Source: JBOGZI01 sp050697275 (GTDB lineage: Bacteria > Actinomycetota > Thermoleophilia > Solirubrobacterales > 70-9). Taken from it: 8,991 bases of DNA. The notes beneath the pieces are model-generated. The model worked only from the letters and a program-made list of their open reading frames with translations, made no database searches and had not been told where the DNA came from. The stretch covers positions 1 through 8,991 of the forward strand of contig JBOGZI010000249.1 of the NCBI GenBank assembly GCA_050697275.1. Reading direction: 5' to 3'. Both the position numbers and the translations under genes were made by a program. Numbering within the stretch: position 1 is the stretch's first letter; the number at the start of each line of letters is the position of its first letter. Shown here in pieces: positions 1 through 6,027 of the stretch.

Positions 1-442
1 TGTCAGACTCGACTGCCCAGGCCTCCCAGCCCACGTCCTGCATGGCTTCCATGATCCGGCCCGTGCCGGCCCCGATCTCGAGCACCCTGGCGCCGGGTCG
101 GGCTGGCGGCGGCAGCTGTTCACTCGCCTGTCCGTAACGAAGCCGGTGTGGCAGACGGAACGCATCCTGGATCCAGCGCGGAGGGCGGGCGCGGTCCAGA
201 TCCTTCCAGCTCAAGTATCCGGGGCCGTAGTAGCGAGCGATCGAATCCTGTGTGGGACGAGGGCTCGTCCTCGCAAGACCACATTCGATGCAGCGGAGGA
301 CGGTGAAGAGCGGTCCCGGGGTCCCGTAGACGTCCTCACAGTCCTCGTACACCACGTCGGCGCGCTCCTCACCGCAGAGGTTGCAGAGCGGGGCCTCCAG
401 GTCGACTTGGGTCTGCGGCGTGATTTGTACATGCTGGCTCAG
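1..442 (-). CDS. Zinc-ribbon class I SAM-dependent methyltransferase, 3' part cut by window edge, start uncertain
   Basis: The reverse strand reads without a stop to the left edge. The visible part starts with a zinc-ribbon pattern: PLCNLCGEE (about 396-370), then a second pair in the CIECGL segment. Next comes a linker containing ARYYGPGYLSW, and then the SAM-binding motif I (LEIGAGTGR, about positions 90-64), ending in WAVESD where the acidic ribose-binding residue is expected. This layout (N-terminal CxxC...CxxC ribbon, then a Rossmann methyltransferase) is common in sugar or O-antigen modifying methyltransferases, and resembles the gene at 4018-4968. The catalytic C-terminal half lies outside the window, so the substrate cannot be read. 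The start is the problem: upstream of the ribbon the frame has no ATG, GTG or TTG at least as far as 520. The coordinate given is an in-frame CTG (442-440) chosen only as a placeholder; ATA at 478 and a frameshift from an ATG at 519 are alternatives. Confidence 0.8.
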   Translation of the reverse strand, partial: MSQHVQITPQTQVDLEAPLCNLCGEERADVVYEDCEDVYGTPGPLFTVLRCIECGLARTSPRPTQDSIARYYGPGYLSWKDLDRARPPRWIQDAFRLPHRLRYGQASEQLPPPARPGARVLEIGAGTGRIMEAMQDVGWEAWAVESD

Positions 443-475
443 CTCGCGCCGGACGGTAGCGGGGCCGGGCCGCTC

Positions 476-481
476 TATGAT
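476..481 (+). promoter_or_regulatory. Candidate -10 element (TATGAT) for the lipoprotein gene
   Basis: TATGAT matches five of six bases of the TATAAT consensus and is one of few such hexamers in this GC-rich sequence. A transcript starting about seven bases further on would leave a leader of roughly 33 nt before the TTG start at 521, with the Shine-Dalgarno-like GGGGAG inside it. No good -35 (TTGACA-like) element is visible 16-19 bases upstream. If real, the promoter lies inside the 5' region of the divergent methyltransferase gene. Confidence 0.35.
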
Positions 482-507
482 CCGGGGCCTGTTGAGGTTC
501 GGCGAGC

Positions 508-513
508 GGGGAG
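508..513 (+). promoter_or_regulatory. Ribosome binding site GGGGAG that decides the TTG start at 521
   Basis: GGGGAG ends seven bases before a TTG codon. No ATG lies at a sensible place in this frame: the upstream ATG at 146 would put over 120 non-family residues, antisense to a methyltransferase, in front of a textbook lipoprotein signal peptide. The next in-frame option, GTG at 545, would remove the positively charged N-terminus of the signal. Confidence 0.6.
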
Positions 514-520
514 AGCCATC

Positions 521-1144
521 TTGAGGCCTCGCGCGGGGGCCGCGGTGGCGGCCCTCGCGGTGCTCTCGATTGCGGGCTGTGGGGGGGACGACAGCCAGGT
601 TGACCTGGCGACCAGCAGCCTGGTCGAGAACGAGGAGCTCCCCCGTGCCGTGATCGACGATGGCGATCGCGACCGCTACGAGGAGGGCTCCGCGGAGATG
701 GCGCTGCTGGACTACTGGGAGGCGCTGCAGTTCCAGGATCTCGGAACCGCAGTCGCCCATCACGACGCCGAGGCGCGCCGCGCGATCGGAGAGGACGAGC
801 TGTTCGCGGCGCTTCGTTCACAGGGCGTCGTCTACCGCACGACCAAGCCCGGGATCGTCGGCACCAGCACCGAGGGCGGGCTGACCACGATCCGGTTCCT
901 GGTGCAGGACCTCTCGGGCGAGCAGACGCCGCAATCGATCGTCTGGCGCCGGCAGGGTGACGACTGGAGGATCGTCTACAGCAGCTACCTCGGGGACAGC
1001 CTGGTCGCCGTCGTCGAGGCGCAGACGCAGGCGGGGATCGATCCCTCGGCGCAGACCCCCTCCGCTCAGGCAGAGGAGGCCGGCGCCGAGGCCGCGCGCC
1101 GCCAGGAGGCCGTTCTCGCCCGGGCGCTTCGGGAGGCGGGGTAA
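521..1144 (+). CDS. Secreted lipoprotein with NTF2-like (SnoaL/DUF-type) body
   Basis: This is a predicted 207-residue lipoprotein. From the TTG start it has a short charged N-terminus (Arg2, Arg4), a hydrophobic Ala/Val/Leu core and a lipobox Ile17-Ala18-Gly19-Cys20, so it should be processed by signal peptidase II and anchored through Cys20 on the outer face of the membrane. A flexible Gly/Asp/Ser linker follows. The middle section (about 60-165) has the pattern of an NTF2-like/SnoaL-like fold: a helix with DYWEALQFQD, then strands in VVYRTTKPGIVGTS, TTIRFLVQDL, and WRIVYSSYLGDSL near the end. The last 40 residues are an Ala/Glu/Arg-rich helix. Such small extracytoplasmic NTF2-like domains usually bind a ligand or partner rather than act as enzymes; no catalytic residues are recognisable. 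It is divergent from the left methyltransferase and convergent with the polymerase (34-base gap). A role in the neighbouring polysaccharide pathway is inference from location only. The lipoprotein call is strong; the fold is moderate. Confidence 0.8.
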   Translation: MRPRAGAAVAALAVLSIAGCGGDDSQVDLATSSLVENEELPRAVIDDGDRDRYEEGSAEMALLDYWEALQFQDLGTAVAHHDAEARRAIGEDELFAALRSQGVVYRTTKPGIVGTSTEGGLTTIRFLVQDLSGEQTPQSIVWRRQGDDWRIVYSSYLGDSLVAVVEAQTQAGIDPSAQTPSAQAEEAGAEAARRQEAVLARALREAG

Positions 1145-1178
1145 CGGCTTCGGCGCGGTCCTGGTTCTGGACAGGGCA

Positions 1179-2483
1179 TCAAGCGGGCAGGGGCGATCTG
1201 GGGCGCGATCGTGCCGCCCGCAGCGACACCAGTCTCCACATCCAGAGCAGCAGGAGCGCGATCGCGATCGCGCCGAGGATGTGCGGGTAGACGAACCCGA
1301 ACTGGTTGCCCGAGAAGAGCAGGGTCGGCCCGGAGATCGCGTATGCCACCAGGGCGAAGGTAGAGCCGCCCCGCGCGGTCGACCACAGCCACCCGAAGGC
1401 GAGCCCGGCCAGGGCGACGATCGGCAAGGCGAGAGCCGTGCCCCCGTCCCGGATTGGAAGGTCGAGCCCGGTGTAGAGGTTCCAGCGGAGCGGCGGACCC
1501 GTGAAGCCGTGGACGAACGGGTCCGGCTCGACATCGACGCCGGCGGCCTGCAGCAGGGAGCAGGCGGCGTTGCCCACTGCGCACCCCTGCGTCTCCCCCC
1601 AGGTCGGCGATACGGCGACCTGCTCGTTGAGGGCCCCGAAGGATGCTGAGGCATATTCGTAGGGCAGGGCAAGCGGCTCAAGCGCCTCGTGTTCCGTGAA
1701 GGGGGAGGGGACCGCCTGTAGGGCCGAGTTGCCGAAGGTCTTGCCCTGCAACTCGCCGATGATGAGCATGGTCGTCAGGGCGAGGGCGGCGAGCACCACG
1801 CCGCCGGCGACCAGCCGGCGTGCCGGGGGGAGGGCGCCTCGCCCCAGCCAGTAGGCCAGGAGCGCGATCGCGGCCGCGATCACGATCGTGACCCGCCCCG
1901 TCGCGAAATAGATGGATCCGACGCTCGCGGCCGACAGCAGCAACCAGACACGACGCCGTTTCACGGTTTGCTGGCGGGCTGCGGCGAGTGAGCACAGCGC
2001 CACCCCCGCGATCGCCGGGTAGAGGTACTTGATCGTCGCCGAGGACGCCCCGGCGCCGAGTCCGATTCGGACGTCGGCGGAGACGAGCAGGGTGTCGCGC
2101 AGCCCGTAGGTGCTCGCGGTCTGGGCGATGAAGGCCGCCAGCATCGCTGCGGCGACGGCGCAGGCCGTGAGCGCGGCTCGCTCGATCGCCACCGTGGAGA
2201 TCCGCGCGGAGGGGCCGTGCGACCTACGGCTCCGAATCCAGTTGATCCCCCGCCGCTCACCGTATAGAGCCCCCATCGCGAAGGCGACCGTCGCCCCGCA
2301 GATCAGGAGTGCCGTCAGCGCGCCCAGCGGCTTGTAGGGCAGCAGATCGAGGGCGAAGAGCGTGCCCACCACCGCCCAGGACGCGCACCAGAGGGTGACC
2401 GGGTGAACACCGGGCAGCCGCCGCACGGCCAGACCGAGGGCGCCGAGCAGGAAGACCGCAGTGAGCACCGAGCTGAGGGCCAT
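1179..2483 (-). CDS. Wzy-type oligosaccharide repeat-unit polymerase (O-antigen polymerase family)
   Basis: This 434-residue polytopic membrane protein is likely the polymerase that joins lipid-linked repeat units on the outer face of the membrane. Hydrophobic segments can be seen at about 4-20, 28-46, 53-73, 101-121, 151-170, 178-193, 197-214, 224-243, 350-368, 374-391 and 397-418. Between the late helices lies a long polar loop (about 245-345) with PYEYASASFGALNE, a Cys pair (Cys301, Cys308) and WNLYTGL followed by RDGG. Such a large extracytoplasmic loop with conserved Tyr/Arg residues, plus a TGR-TI element at 195-200, is typical of Wzy and the oligosaccharide repeat unit polymerase family. 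The ATG start at 2483 is supported by its one-base overlap with the flippase stop (TGATG), which implies translational coupling. The open frame continues upstream to 3575, but that part is only a shadow of the flippase. Sequence similarity among Wzy proteins is low, so the call rests on topology and neighbours. Confidence 0.82.
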   Translation of the reverse strand: MALSSVLTAVFLLGALGLAVRRLPGVHPVTLWCASWAVVGTLFALDLLPYKPLGALTALLICGATVAFAMGALYGERRGINWIRSRRSHGPSARISTVAIERAALTACAVAAAMLAAFIAQTASTYGLRDTLLVSADVRIGLGAGASSATIKYLYPAIAGVALCSLAAARQQTVKRRRVWLLLSAASVGSIYFATGRVTIVIAAAIALLAYWLGRGALPPARRLVAGGVVLAALALTTMLIIGELQGKTFGNSALQAVPSPFTEHEALEPLALPYEYASASFGALNEQVAVSPTWGETQGCAVGNAACSLLQAAGVDVEPDPFVHGFTGPPLRWNLYTGLDLPIRDGGTALALPIVALAGLAFGWLWSTARGGSTFALVAYAISGPTLLFSGNQFGFVYPHILGAIAIALLLLWMWRLVSLRAARSRPRSPLPA

Positions 2484-3817
2484 CAGGCGCTTTGCGGCCT
2501 CCGCATCCGCTCCCGCAGCAGCGGCCAGGCCACGGCCACCCCGGTCAGCAGAGTGGCGGCGGCGACCGGTCCGCGAAGCCCCTCCCAATGCAACGTCACG
2601 ACCGCCGCCAGCGACAGCGAGCTCATCACTATCAGATCGAGCGCGGTGGCCCGGCCGAGCAGCCTGTGCCCCCACAGCCAGGCCAAGCATGCCACCACGA
2701 AGGCGACCGCCGTGGCGGCCGCAGCGCCAATCGGCCCGAAGGGAGGAATCAGGATCAGATTGAGGATCACGTTGAGGATCGCGCCCGTCGCCGTCCCGAA
2801 CAGAAAACGGCGGTTCTCGTGCCGCGCTATGAGCGTGTAACCGATCGGATAACCCACCGAGAACCACATGATCGCGATGCAGAGCACGGTGAAGGTGTCG
2901 TCCATGGCCGCGAACTCCTCCCCGAAGAGCGTGCCCAGAAACGCCCCGCCCAACAGCTCCACCCCCGCAAGCAGCACAGCGGCGTAGGCGAGCAGGTACC
3001 GCGTCCCCGTCCGGAGCGCCTCGACGCCCGGCTGCTCGTCTCCCGCCTCGACCCGCCGCGTCAGCGGAGGCAGGTAGCTGTACGCCGTGTAGATCGCGAC
3101 CGCGTTCAGCGCGAGGAACACGCGGTAGGGCGGGCTGTAGAGGCCGGCTTCCTCGACCGACCGCATCGCGGCCAGCAGGATGGTGTCGAGATTGGCCTGA
3201 TAGACGTACAAGGCGAGGGCGGACAGAGCGAGCGGCCAGGAGCGCGTGAGCACAGTGCGGGCCGCGTCCCGGCTGACGCGGAGTCGCGCTCCGGTCCCCG
3301 CCCAGGTCCACGACAGCACCATCGCGACCAACTCCCCGGCGAGCCACACGGCCAGTCCGGCCTTCGCCGATCCCCCGGTCGCAACCAACACCGCCGATCC
3401 GGCGAGCACAGTCAACCCGCCGATCGCGGTCGCGTTCCCAAGCGCGGACATCCGCTCCAGGCCCCGGAGCAGCCAATCGGCCGAGGCGGCCATCGTGAGG
3501 GCGATCGCGGCGATCAGCGCGGCGGACTCGAGACTGGTTGGCGAGGTCGCCGCCACGGCCAGCAGTGCGATGCAAACGACCGTGGCCATGGCGGCCAACC
3601 GGAGTGTCAGGACCATGCTTGCGATCCGGCCTCGGACCGAGACCGCAAAGGGCCGAACGGCGACGTCGCGTGCGCCGAGCTCGTTCAGACCGAGAGAGGT
3701 CCCCGTGACTGCGATCCCTGCGATCGCGATCCCGGTGTTGACAATGCCGAAGTCCTCGAGCGTCAGCGCGCGGGCGAGTAGAACGGTTGCCCCGAAGCGG
3801 GCCAGCCGGTTGACCAC
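2483..3817 (-). CDS. Wzx-type polysaccharide flippase (MOP superfamily); true start may be upstream
   Basis: This protein (444 residues from GTG 3817) is likely the flippase that moves undecaprenyl-linked oligosaccharide units across the membrane. It shows many hydrophobic segments across its whole length. Family-like signatures are LLARALTLEDFGIVNTGIAI near the N-terminus (14-33), YQANLDTILLA (206-216) in the middle, YPIGYTLIARHENRRFLFGT (323-342), and NVILNLILIPPFGPIGAAAA (349-368), the typical C-terminal Wzx/MurJ-like turn. GTG at 3817 is the first standard start, but it cuts into the expected first helix: family members usually have 20-30 more residues before LLARxL. The frame stays open upstream to a TAG near 3970 and encodes GPIGRHVATLVSRD just before the GTG, as expected for the missing helix. 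An in-frame CTG at 3925 with GGAG about nine bases before it would give 480 residues. It is the first gene of the flippase-polymerase pair. Confidence 0.88.
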   Translation of the reverse strand: MVNRLARFGATVLLARALTLEDFGIVNTGIAIAGIAVTGTSLGLNELGARDVAVRPFAVSVRGRIASMVLTLRLAAMATVVCIALLAVAATSPTSLESAALIAAIALTMAASADWLLRGLERMSALGNATAIGGLTVLAGSAVLVATGGSAKAGLAVWLAGELVAMVLSWTWAGTGARLRVSRDAARTVLTRSWPLALSALALYVYQANLDTILLAAMRSVEEAGLYSPPYRVFLALNAVAIYTAYSYLPPLTRRVEAGDEQPGVEALRTGTRYLLAYAAVLLAGVELLGGAFLGTLFGEEFAAMDDTFTVLCIAIMWFSVGYPIGYTLIARHENRRFLFGTATGAILNVILNLILIPPFGPIGAAAATAVAFVVACLAWLWGHRLLGRATALDLIVMSSLSLAAVVTLHWEGLRGPVAAATLLTGVAVAWPLLRERMRRPQSA

Positions 3818-3921
3818 GTCGCGGCTGACGAGAGTGGCGACATGCCGACCGATCGGTCCCTCCGCGGGCGGAGCGGGTCGATCCAGGCGGGGTGACCCGG
3901 CGGGTCTGGATGCGCCGGCGC

Positions 3922-3960
3922 TCAGGTCAAAGCGCTCCGCTGGCTTCCCGCACGAGACAT
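3922..3960 (-). other. Possible 12-codon leader ORF ending on a CTGA overlap with the flippase frame
   Basis: On the minus strand ATG at 3960-3958 opens a 12-residue peptide (MSRAGSQRSALT) that stops with TGA at 3924-3922. The TGA shares CTGA with an in-frame CTG of the flippase at 3925-3923, in the style of ATGA stop-start coupling. A GGAG lies about nine bases before the CTG. This could be a leader peptide feeding re-initiation, or chance, or the mark of a one-base sequence error joining ATG 3960 to the flippase frame. Its existence as a translated ORF is unproven. Confidence 0.2.
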
Positions 3961-3979
3961 CGGCCGGACGCTACCGCAC

Positions 3980-4007
3980 TCGACACCGGCCTCCGCCTGT
4001 CTGATAC
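3980..4007 (+). promoter_or_regulatory. Weak candidate promoter for a near-leaderless methyltransferase mRNA
   Basis: TCGACA at 3980-3985 differs from the -35 consensus TTGACA by one base and is followed after 16 bases by TGATAC at 4002-4007, a poor -10 match. A start point 7-11 bases later would be at or just before the ATG at 4018, giving a leaderless or near-leaderless transcript, which is common in actinomycetes. The missing spaced Shine-Dalgarno (the only purine stretch, AGGGA, touches the ATG) fits this. Confidence 0.22.
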
Positions 4008-4017
4008 CCGATAGGGA

Positions 4018-4968
4018 ATGCCGGGAAGATGTCCTGCGTGCGGCGCGACATGTTCGACGCCCTGCGGGGCCAAAGGCTCCTTGACCCTGCTCAGCTGTGG
4101 GGACTGCGGCCTCGTCTTCACCGACCCGCTGCAGCGCGATCGGGTGCGGCGCAGATACCTGACCGAGTACGACCTGGCAGAGCACTTCGGCCACGTCGCC
4201 CCCCGCAAGCGGGCGCTCTTCGAGCGGAGACTCGAGCAGCTCCCGGCGCCGGCGCCGGGCCGCGACCGGTTGATCGACGTCGGCTGCGCCGACGGGCAAT
4301 TCGCGGAGCTCGCCGCCCGGCTGGGGTGGCGCGTGGACGGCGTCGAGCTCAACCCGCCGGCGGCCGCCCGCGCTCGGCAGCGCGGGGTGAACGTGCACGA
4401 GGGGCCGTTTGAAGCGCTCGATCAGCTGCCATGGGGCTCATTCGACCTGGTCACCTCCTGGGACGTGCTCGAGCACACCCCGGATCCGAGGCCGTTCGCC
4501 GAGCGCCTGGCCCGCCTGGCACGGCCCGGCGCCACGGTTGCACTGACCACGCTCAACCGGCGCTCGCTGGTCGCCTGGCTGTTCGGGATGCGGTGGGCGA
4601 AGATCGGTGAGGAGCACTTCACCTACTGGGATCGCCGATCGCTGGTGGGCCTACTCAACGCGGCCGGGATGGAGGTCGAGCAGCTCAGCACGTTCGGACT
4701 CGGGAGGGACCTCTTCCGCTGGCTCGACCGGCTCCAGGGCCACCTCCGGCGCAACCCCGGTGAGGCGGGACGGGTGTCGGGCGCCGGGCCCCCCGGTCGG
4801 GCCGCTCGCGGCTGGGACACCCTCAGGGGGGTCTTGATGGCAGAGCGGGCGGTCAACACGGTGCTGGCCGCGGTCGGAGGTGGTATCGAGCTCTATGCGG
4901 TGGCTCGCCCCGCGGATCGGCGAGGGGGGAGAGCTGCGCGGGGGCCCGGACCGCCCGGGCCCGCCTAG
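4018..4968 (+). CDS. Zinc-ribbon class I SAM-dependent methyltransferase
   Basis: This is a 316-residue protein. The N-terminus carries a zinc ribbon with Cys5-x-x-Cys8 and Cys27-x-x-Cys30 (CPAC and CGDC). After a helical linker comes the Rossmann methyltransferase: motif I at 85-94 (LIDVGCADGQ, Asp87, Gly89, Gly93), the acidic Glu110 after strand 2 (VDGVELN) that should bind the SAM ribose, and the DLVTSWDVLEH segment (143-153) typical of Methyltransf_23/UbiG-like enzymes. An HFTYWDRRSL element follows and the C-terminal 70 residues form a helical tail ending in a low-complexity Arg/Gly/Pro run. Such proteins often methylate sugars or lipid-linked glycans; the substrate here is unknown. The start is fixed by an in-frame TAG two codons upstream. 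It is divergent from the flippase and overlaps the hydrolase tail-to-tail. The last 20 residues contain a GC hairpin at DNA level, so part of this tail may not be functionally constrained. Confidence 0.92.
   Translation: MPGRCPACGATCSTPCGAKGSLTLLSCGDCGLVFTDPLQRDRVRRRYLTEYDLAEHFGHVAPRKRALFERRLEQLPAPAPGRDRLIDVGCADGQFAELAARLGWRVDGVELNPPAAARARQRGVNVHEGPFEALDQLPWGSFDLVTSWDVLEHTPDPRPFAERLARLARPGATVALTTLNRRSLVAWLFGMRWAKIGEEHFTYWDRRSLVGLLNAAGMEVEQLSTFGLGRDLFRWLDRLQGHLRRNPGEAGRVSGAGPPGRAARGWDTLRGVLMAERAVNTVLAAVGGGIELYAVARPADRRGGRAARGPGPPGPA
4942..4962. terminator. Perfect 8-bp GC hairpin at a convergent gene junction, possible bidirectional terminator
   Basis: GGGCCCGG (4942-4949) and CCGGGCCC (4955-4962) are perfect inverted repeats around the five-base loop ACCGC. 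The hairpin sits in the last codons of the plus-strand methyltransferase and two bases outside the stop of the minus-strand hydrolase. No T-run follows on either strand. GC stems without a T tail are often suggested as actinobacterial terminators, and there is no other room for one between these genes. It could also be a GC-rich chance palindrome. Confidence 0.4.
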
Positions 4969-6026
4969 GACGACCCGCCCGTCAGCCGGACGAACGCGTT
5001 CCAGGAGGGCTTCGTGCCGAAGCCCTCGGTGAAGAGGCCGGTGTGGTTGAGCCAGATGTTGCCCGGGATGTCCCTGAGCGAGTACCAGGTCACCCCGCCG
5101 ATCTTGAAGCGCCCCCGGTTGGCGGCGGTCCGCTTGAAGATCTGCCGCAGGTACTTCGCCTGACGCCCGGCGCCGACGGTGAGGGGCGTGCGCTTCCCGC
5201 CGGTGGCCCAGCCGATCTCGGTGATCCAGAGAGGTTTCTTGCGGTCCTTGAACCGCGCCATCAGCCGGCGGACGTCCCTGATCGCCTCGAGCGCCAGCTT
5301 CGGCGTCTTCGAGTAGGGATGCAGGGCAACCGCGTCGAACAGCCTTCGGGCCCCGTGCCGGTAGAGCGCGGGCAGGTACTTCTCCAGGAAGATCCCCTTC
5401 TTGATCCGGGGGGTGAGGAAGAGGCCACCCAGAAGGATCTGCGCGCTCGGGTCGGCCCCTCTGATCGCGTCCGAGAAGGCTCGCAGCAGCGCTACGTACT
5501 GCTTCGGCTTCGGCCTCGGCCGCCAGAAGGTCGGTGAGTTGGGCTCGTTCCAGGCCTGCCAGTGCTGGATCGGCAGCTTCGGGATCAGCGGGTTCTCGCT
5601 CCAGAAGGTCCCGCTCGGTCCGTAGCGCCGCACCGCCTCCTGCAGGAAGAAGTGGAAACGGCCGAGATCTGATCCGCGGGGTGGGGTCTCGGGGCTGCCC
5701 GTGAGCCAGCTGGGAGAGCTGTAGACCGTCGGCAGCACCCGGATGCCGTTCCGAGCGGCGCCGCCTATCAGTGCGTCGTAGTGGCTCCAGTCAAAGGGGG
5801 CCCCTGCCGCGGGCTGCACCGACCCCCAGGCCAGGTTGATCCGGAGCGTGCCGATGTTGCCTCGTCCGAGGACCGCGAGCTCGGATTCATCCGGGAGGGG
5901 CTCGGCGGCGACGACGCCGTAGAACTGGCGGGGGGCGGCCGCCGTGGCGGTCGAGGCGACCGCGAGGAAGAGAAGAAGGGCGGCCGCCAGGGCGAGCGCC
6001 GCGACACGCGTCGGTCTCGGAGCCAC
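4965..6026 (-). CDS. Secreted clan-A glycoside hydrolase (GH5/GH39-like TIM barrel)
   Basis: This 353-residue exported enzyme likely cleaves glycosidic bonds in a polysaccharide outside the cell. A signal peptide is clear: Arg4/Arg7, a Leu/Ala-rich core (8-24) and an ATAAA cleavage region near residue 31. The rest is a single TIM-barrel domain with strands such as GTLRINLAWGSVQP (59-72) and GIRVLPTVYSSPSWL (94-108). The two clan-A catalytic acids are visible: Glu161 in WNEPN (acid/base) and Glu270 in WITEIGW (nucleophile), with HPY at 236-238 and WYSLRD at 314-319 lining the site. It ends right after the barrel, so there is no binding module or cell-wall anchor. It starts with GTG one base after the stop of the upstream TM-protein gene, which implies one transcript and coupled translation. 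Its substrate may be the polysaccharide made by this locus (biosynthetic trimming, length control or turnover), but the sequence cannot tell this from a catabolic role. Confidence 0.9.
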   Translation of the reverse strand: MAPRPTRVAALALAAALLLFLAVASTATAAAPRQFYGVVAAEPLPDESELAVLGRGNIGTLRINLAWGSVQPAAGAPFDWSHYDALIGGAARNGIRVLPTVYSSPSWLTGSPETPPRGSDLGRFHFFLQEAVRRYGPSGTFWSENPLIPKLPIQHWQAWNEPNSPTFWRPRPKPKQYVALLRAFSDAIRGADPSAQILLGGLFLTPRIKKGIFLEKYLPALYRHGARRLFDAVALHPYSKTPKLALEAIRDVRRLMARFKDRKKPLWITEIGWATGGKRTPLTVGAGRQAKYLRQIFKRTAANRGRFKIGGVTWYSLRDIPGNIWLNHTGLFTEGFGTKPSWNAFVRLTGGSS

Positions 6027-6027
6027 G

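Larger units (their letters stand above)
3818..4017. promoter_or_regulatory. Divergent 5' region between flippase and methyltransferase
   Basis: These 200 bases separate the canonical starts of two divergent genes. The left half (3818-3925) probably codes for the true N-terminus of the flippase on the minus strand. The only less GC-rich patch is about 3999-4018 (with GATACCC and GATAGGG), so promoter elements for both directions are most likely to lie near there. In the minus direction a short ORF (ATG 3960, stop 3924-3922) precedes the flippase frame. No tandem repeat or strong hairpin was noticed. Confidence 0.4.

Noticed and set aside
146..520. N-terminal extension of the lipoprotein from ATG 146
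   Set aside because: It is antisense to the zinc-ribbon methyltransferase and would bury the lipoprotein signal in the middle of the protein.
1145..1178. Weak hairpin GTCC/GGAC with seven-base loop between the convergent lipoprotein and polymerase genes
   Set aside because: A four-base stem with no T-run is too weak to call a terminator.
2484..3575. Upstream extension of the polymerase frame on the minus strand (about 364 more residues)
   Set aside because: It is Arg/Gly/Asp-rich, has no membrane segments and lies fully inside the flippase gene in another frame; the TGATG junction marks the real start.
2492..3781. Plus-strand open frame of 429 codons antisense to the flippase
   Set aside because: Its product is a typical GC-rich shadow (Arg/Gln/Pro/His-rich, no domain), while the opposite frame encodes a clear flippase.
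4244..4260. Short GGCGCC/GCCGGC tandem-like stretch
   Set aside because: It is explained by Pro-Ala-Pro-Ala codons in the methyltransferase linker.
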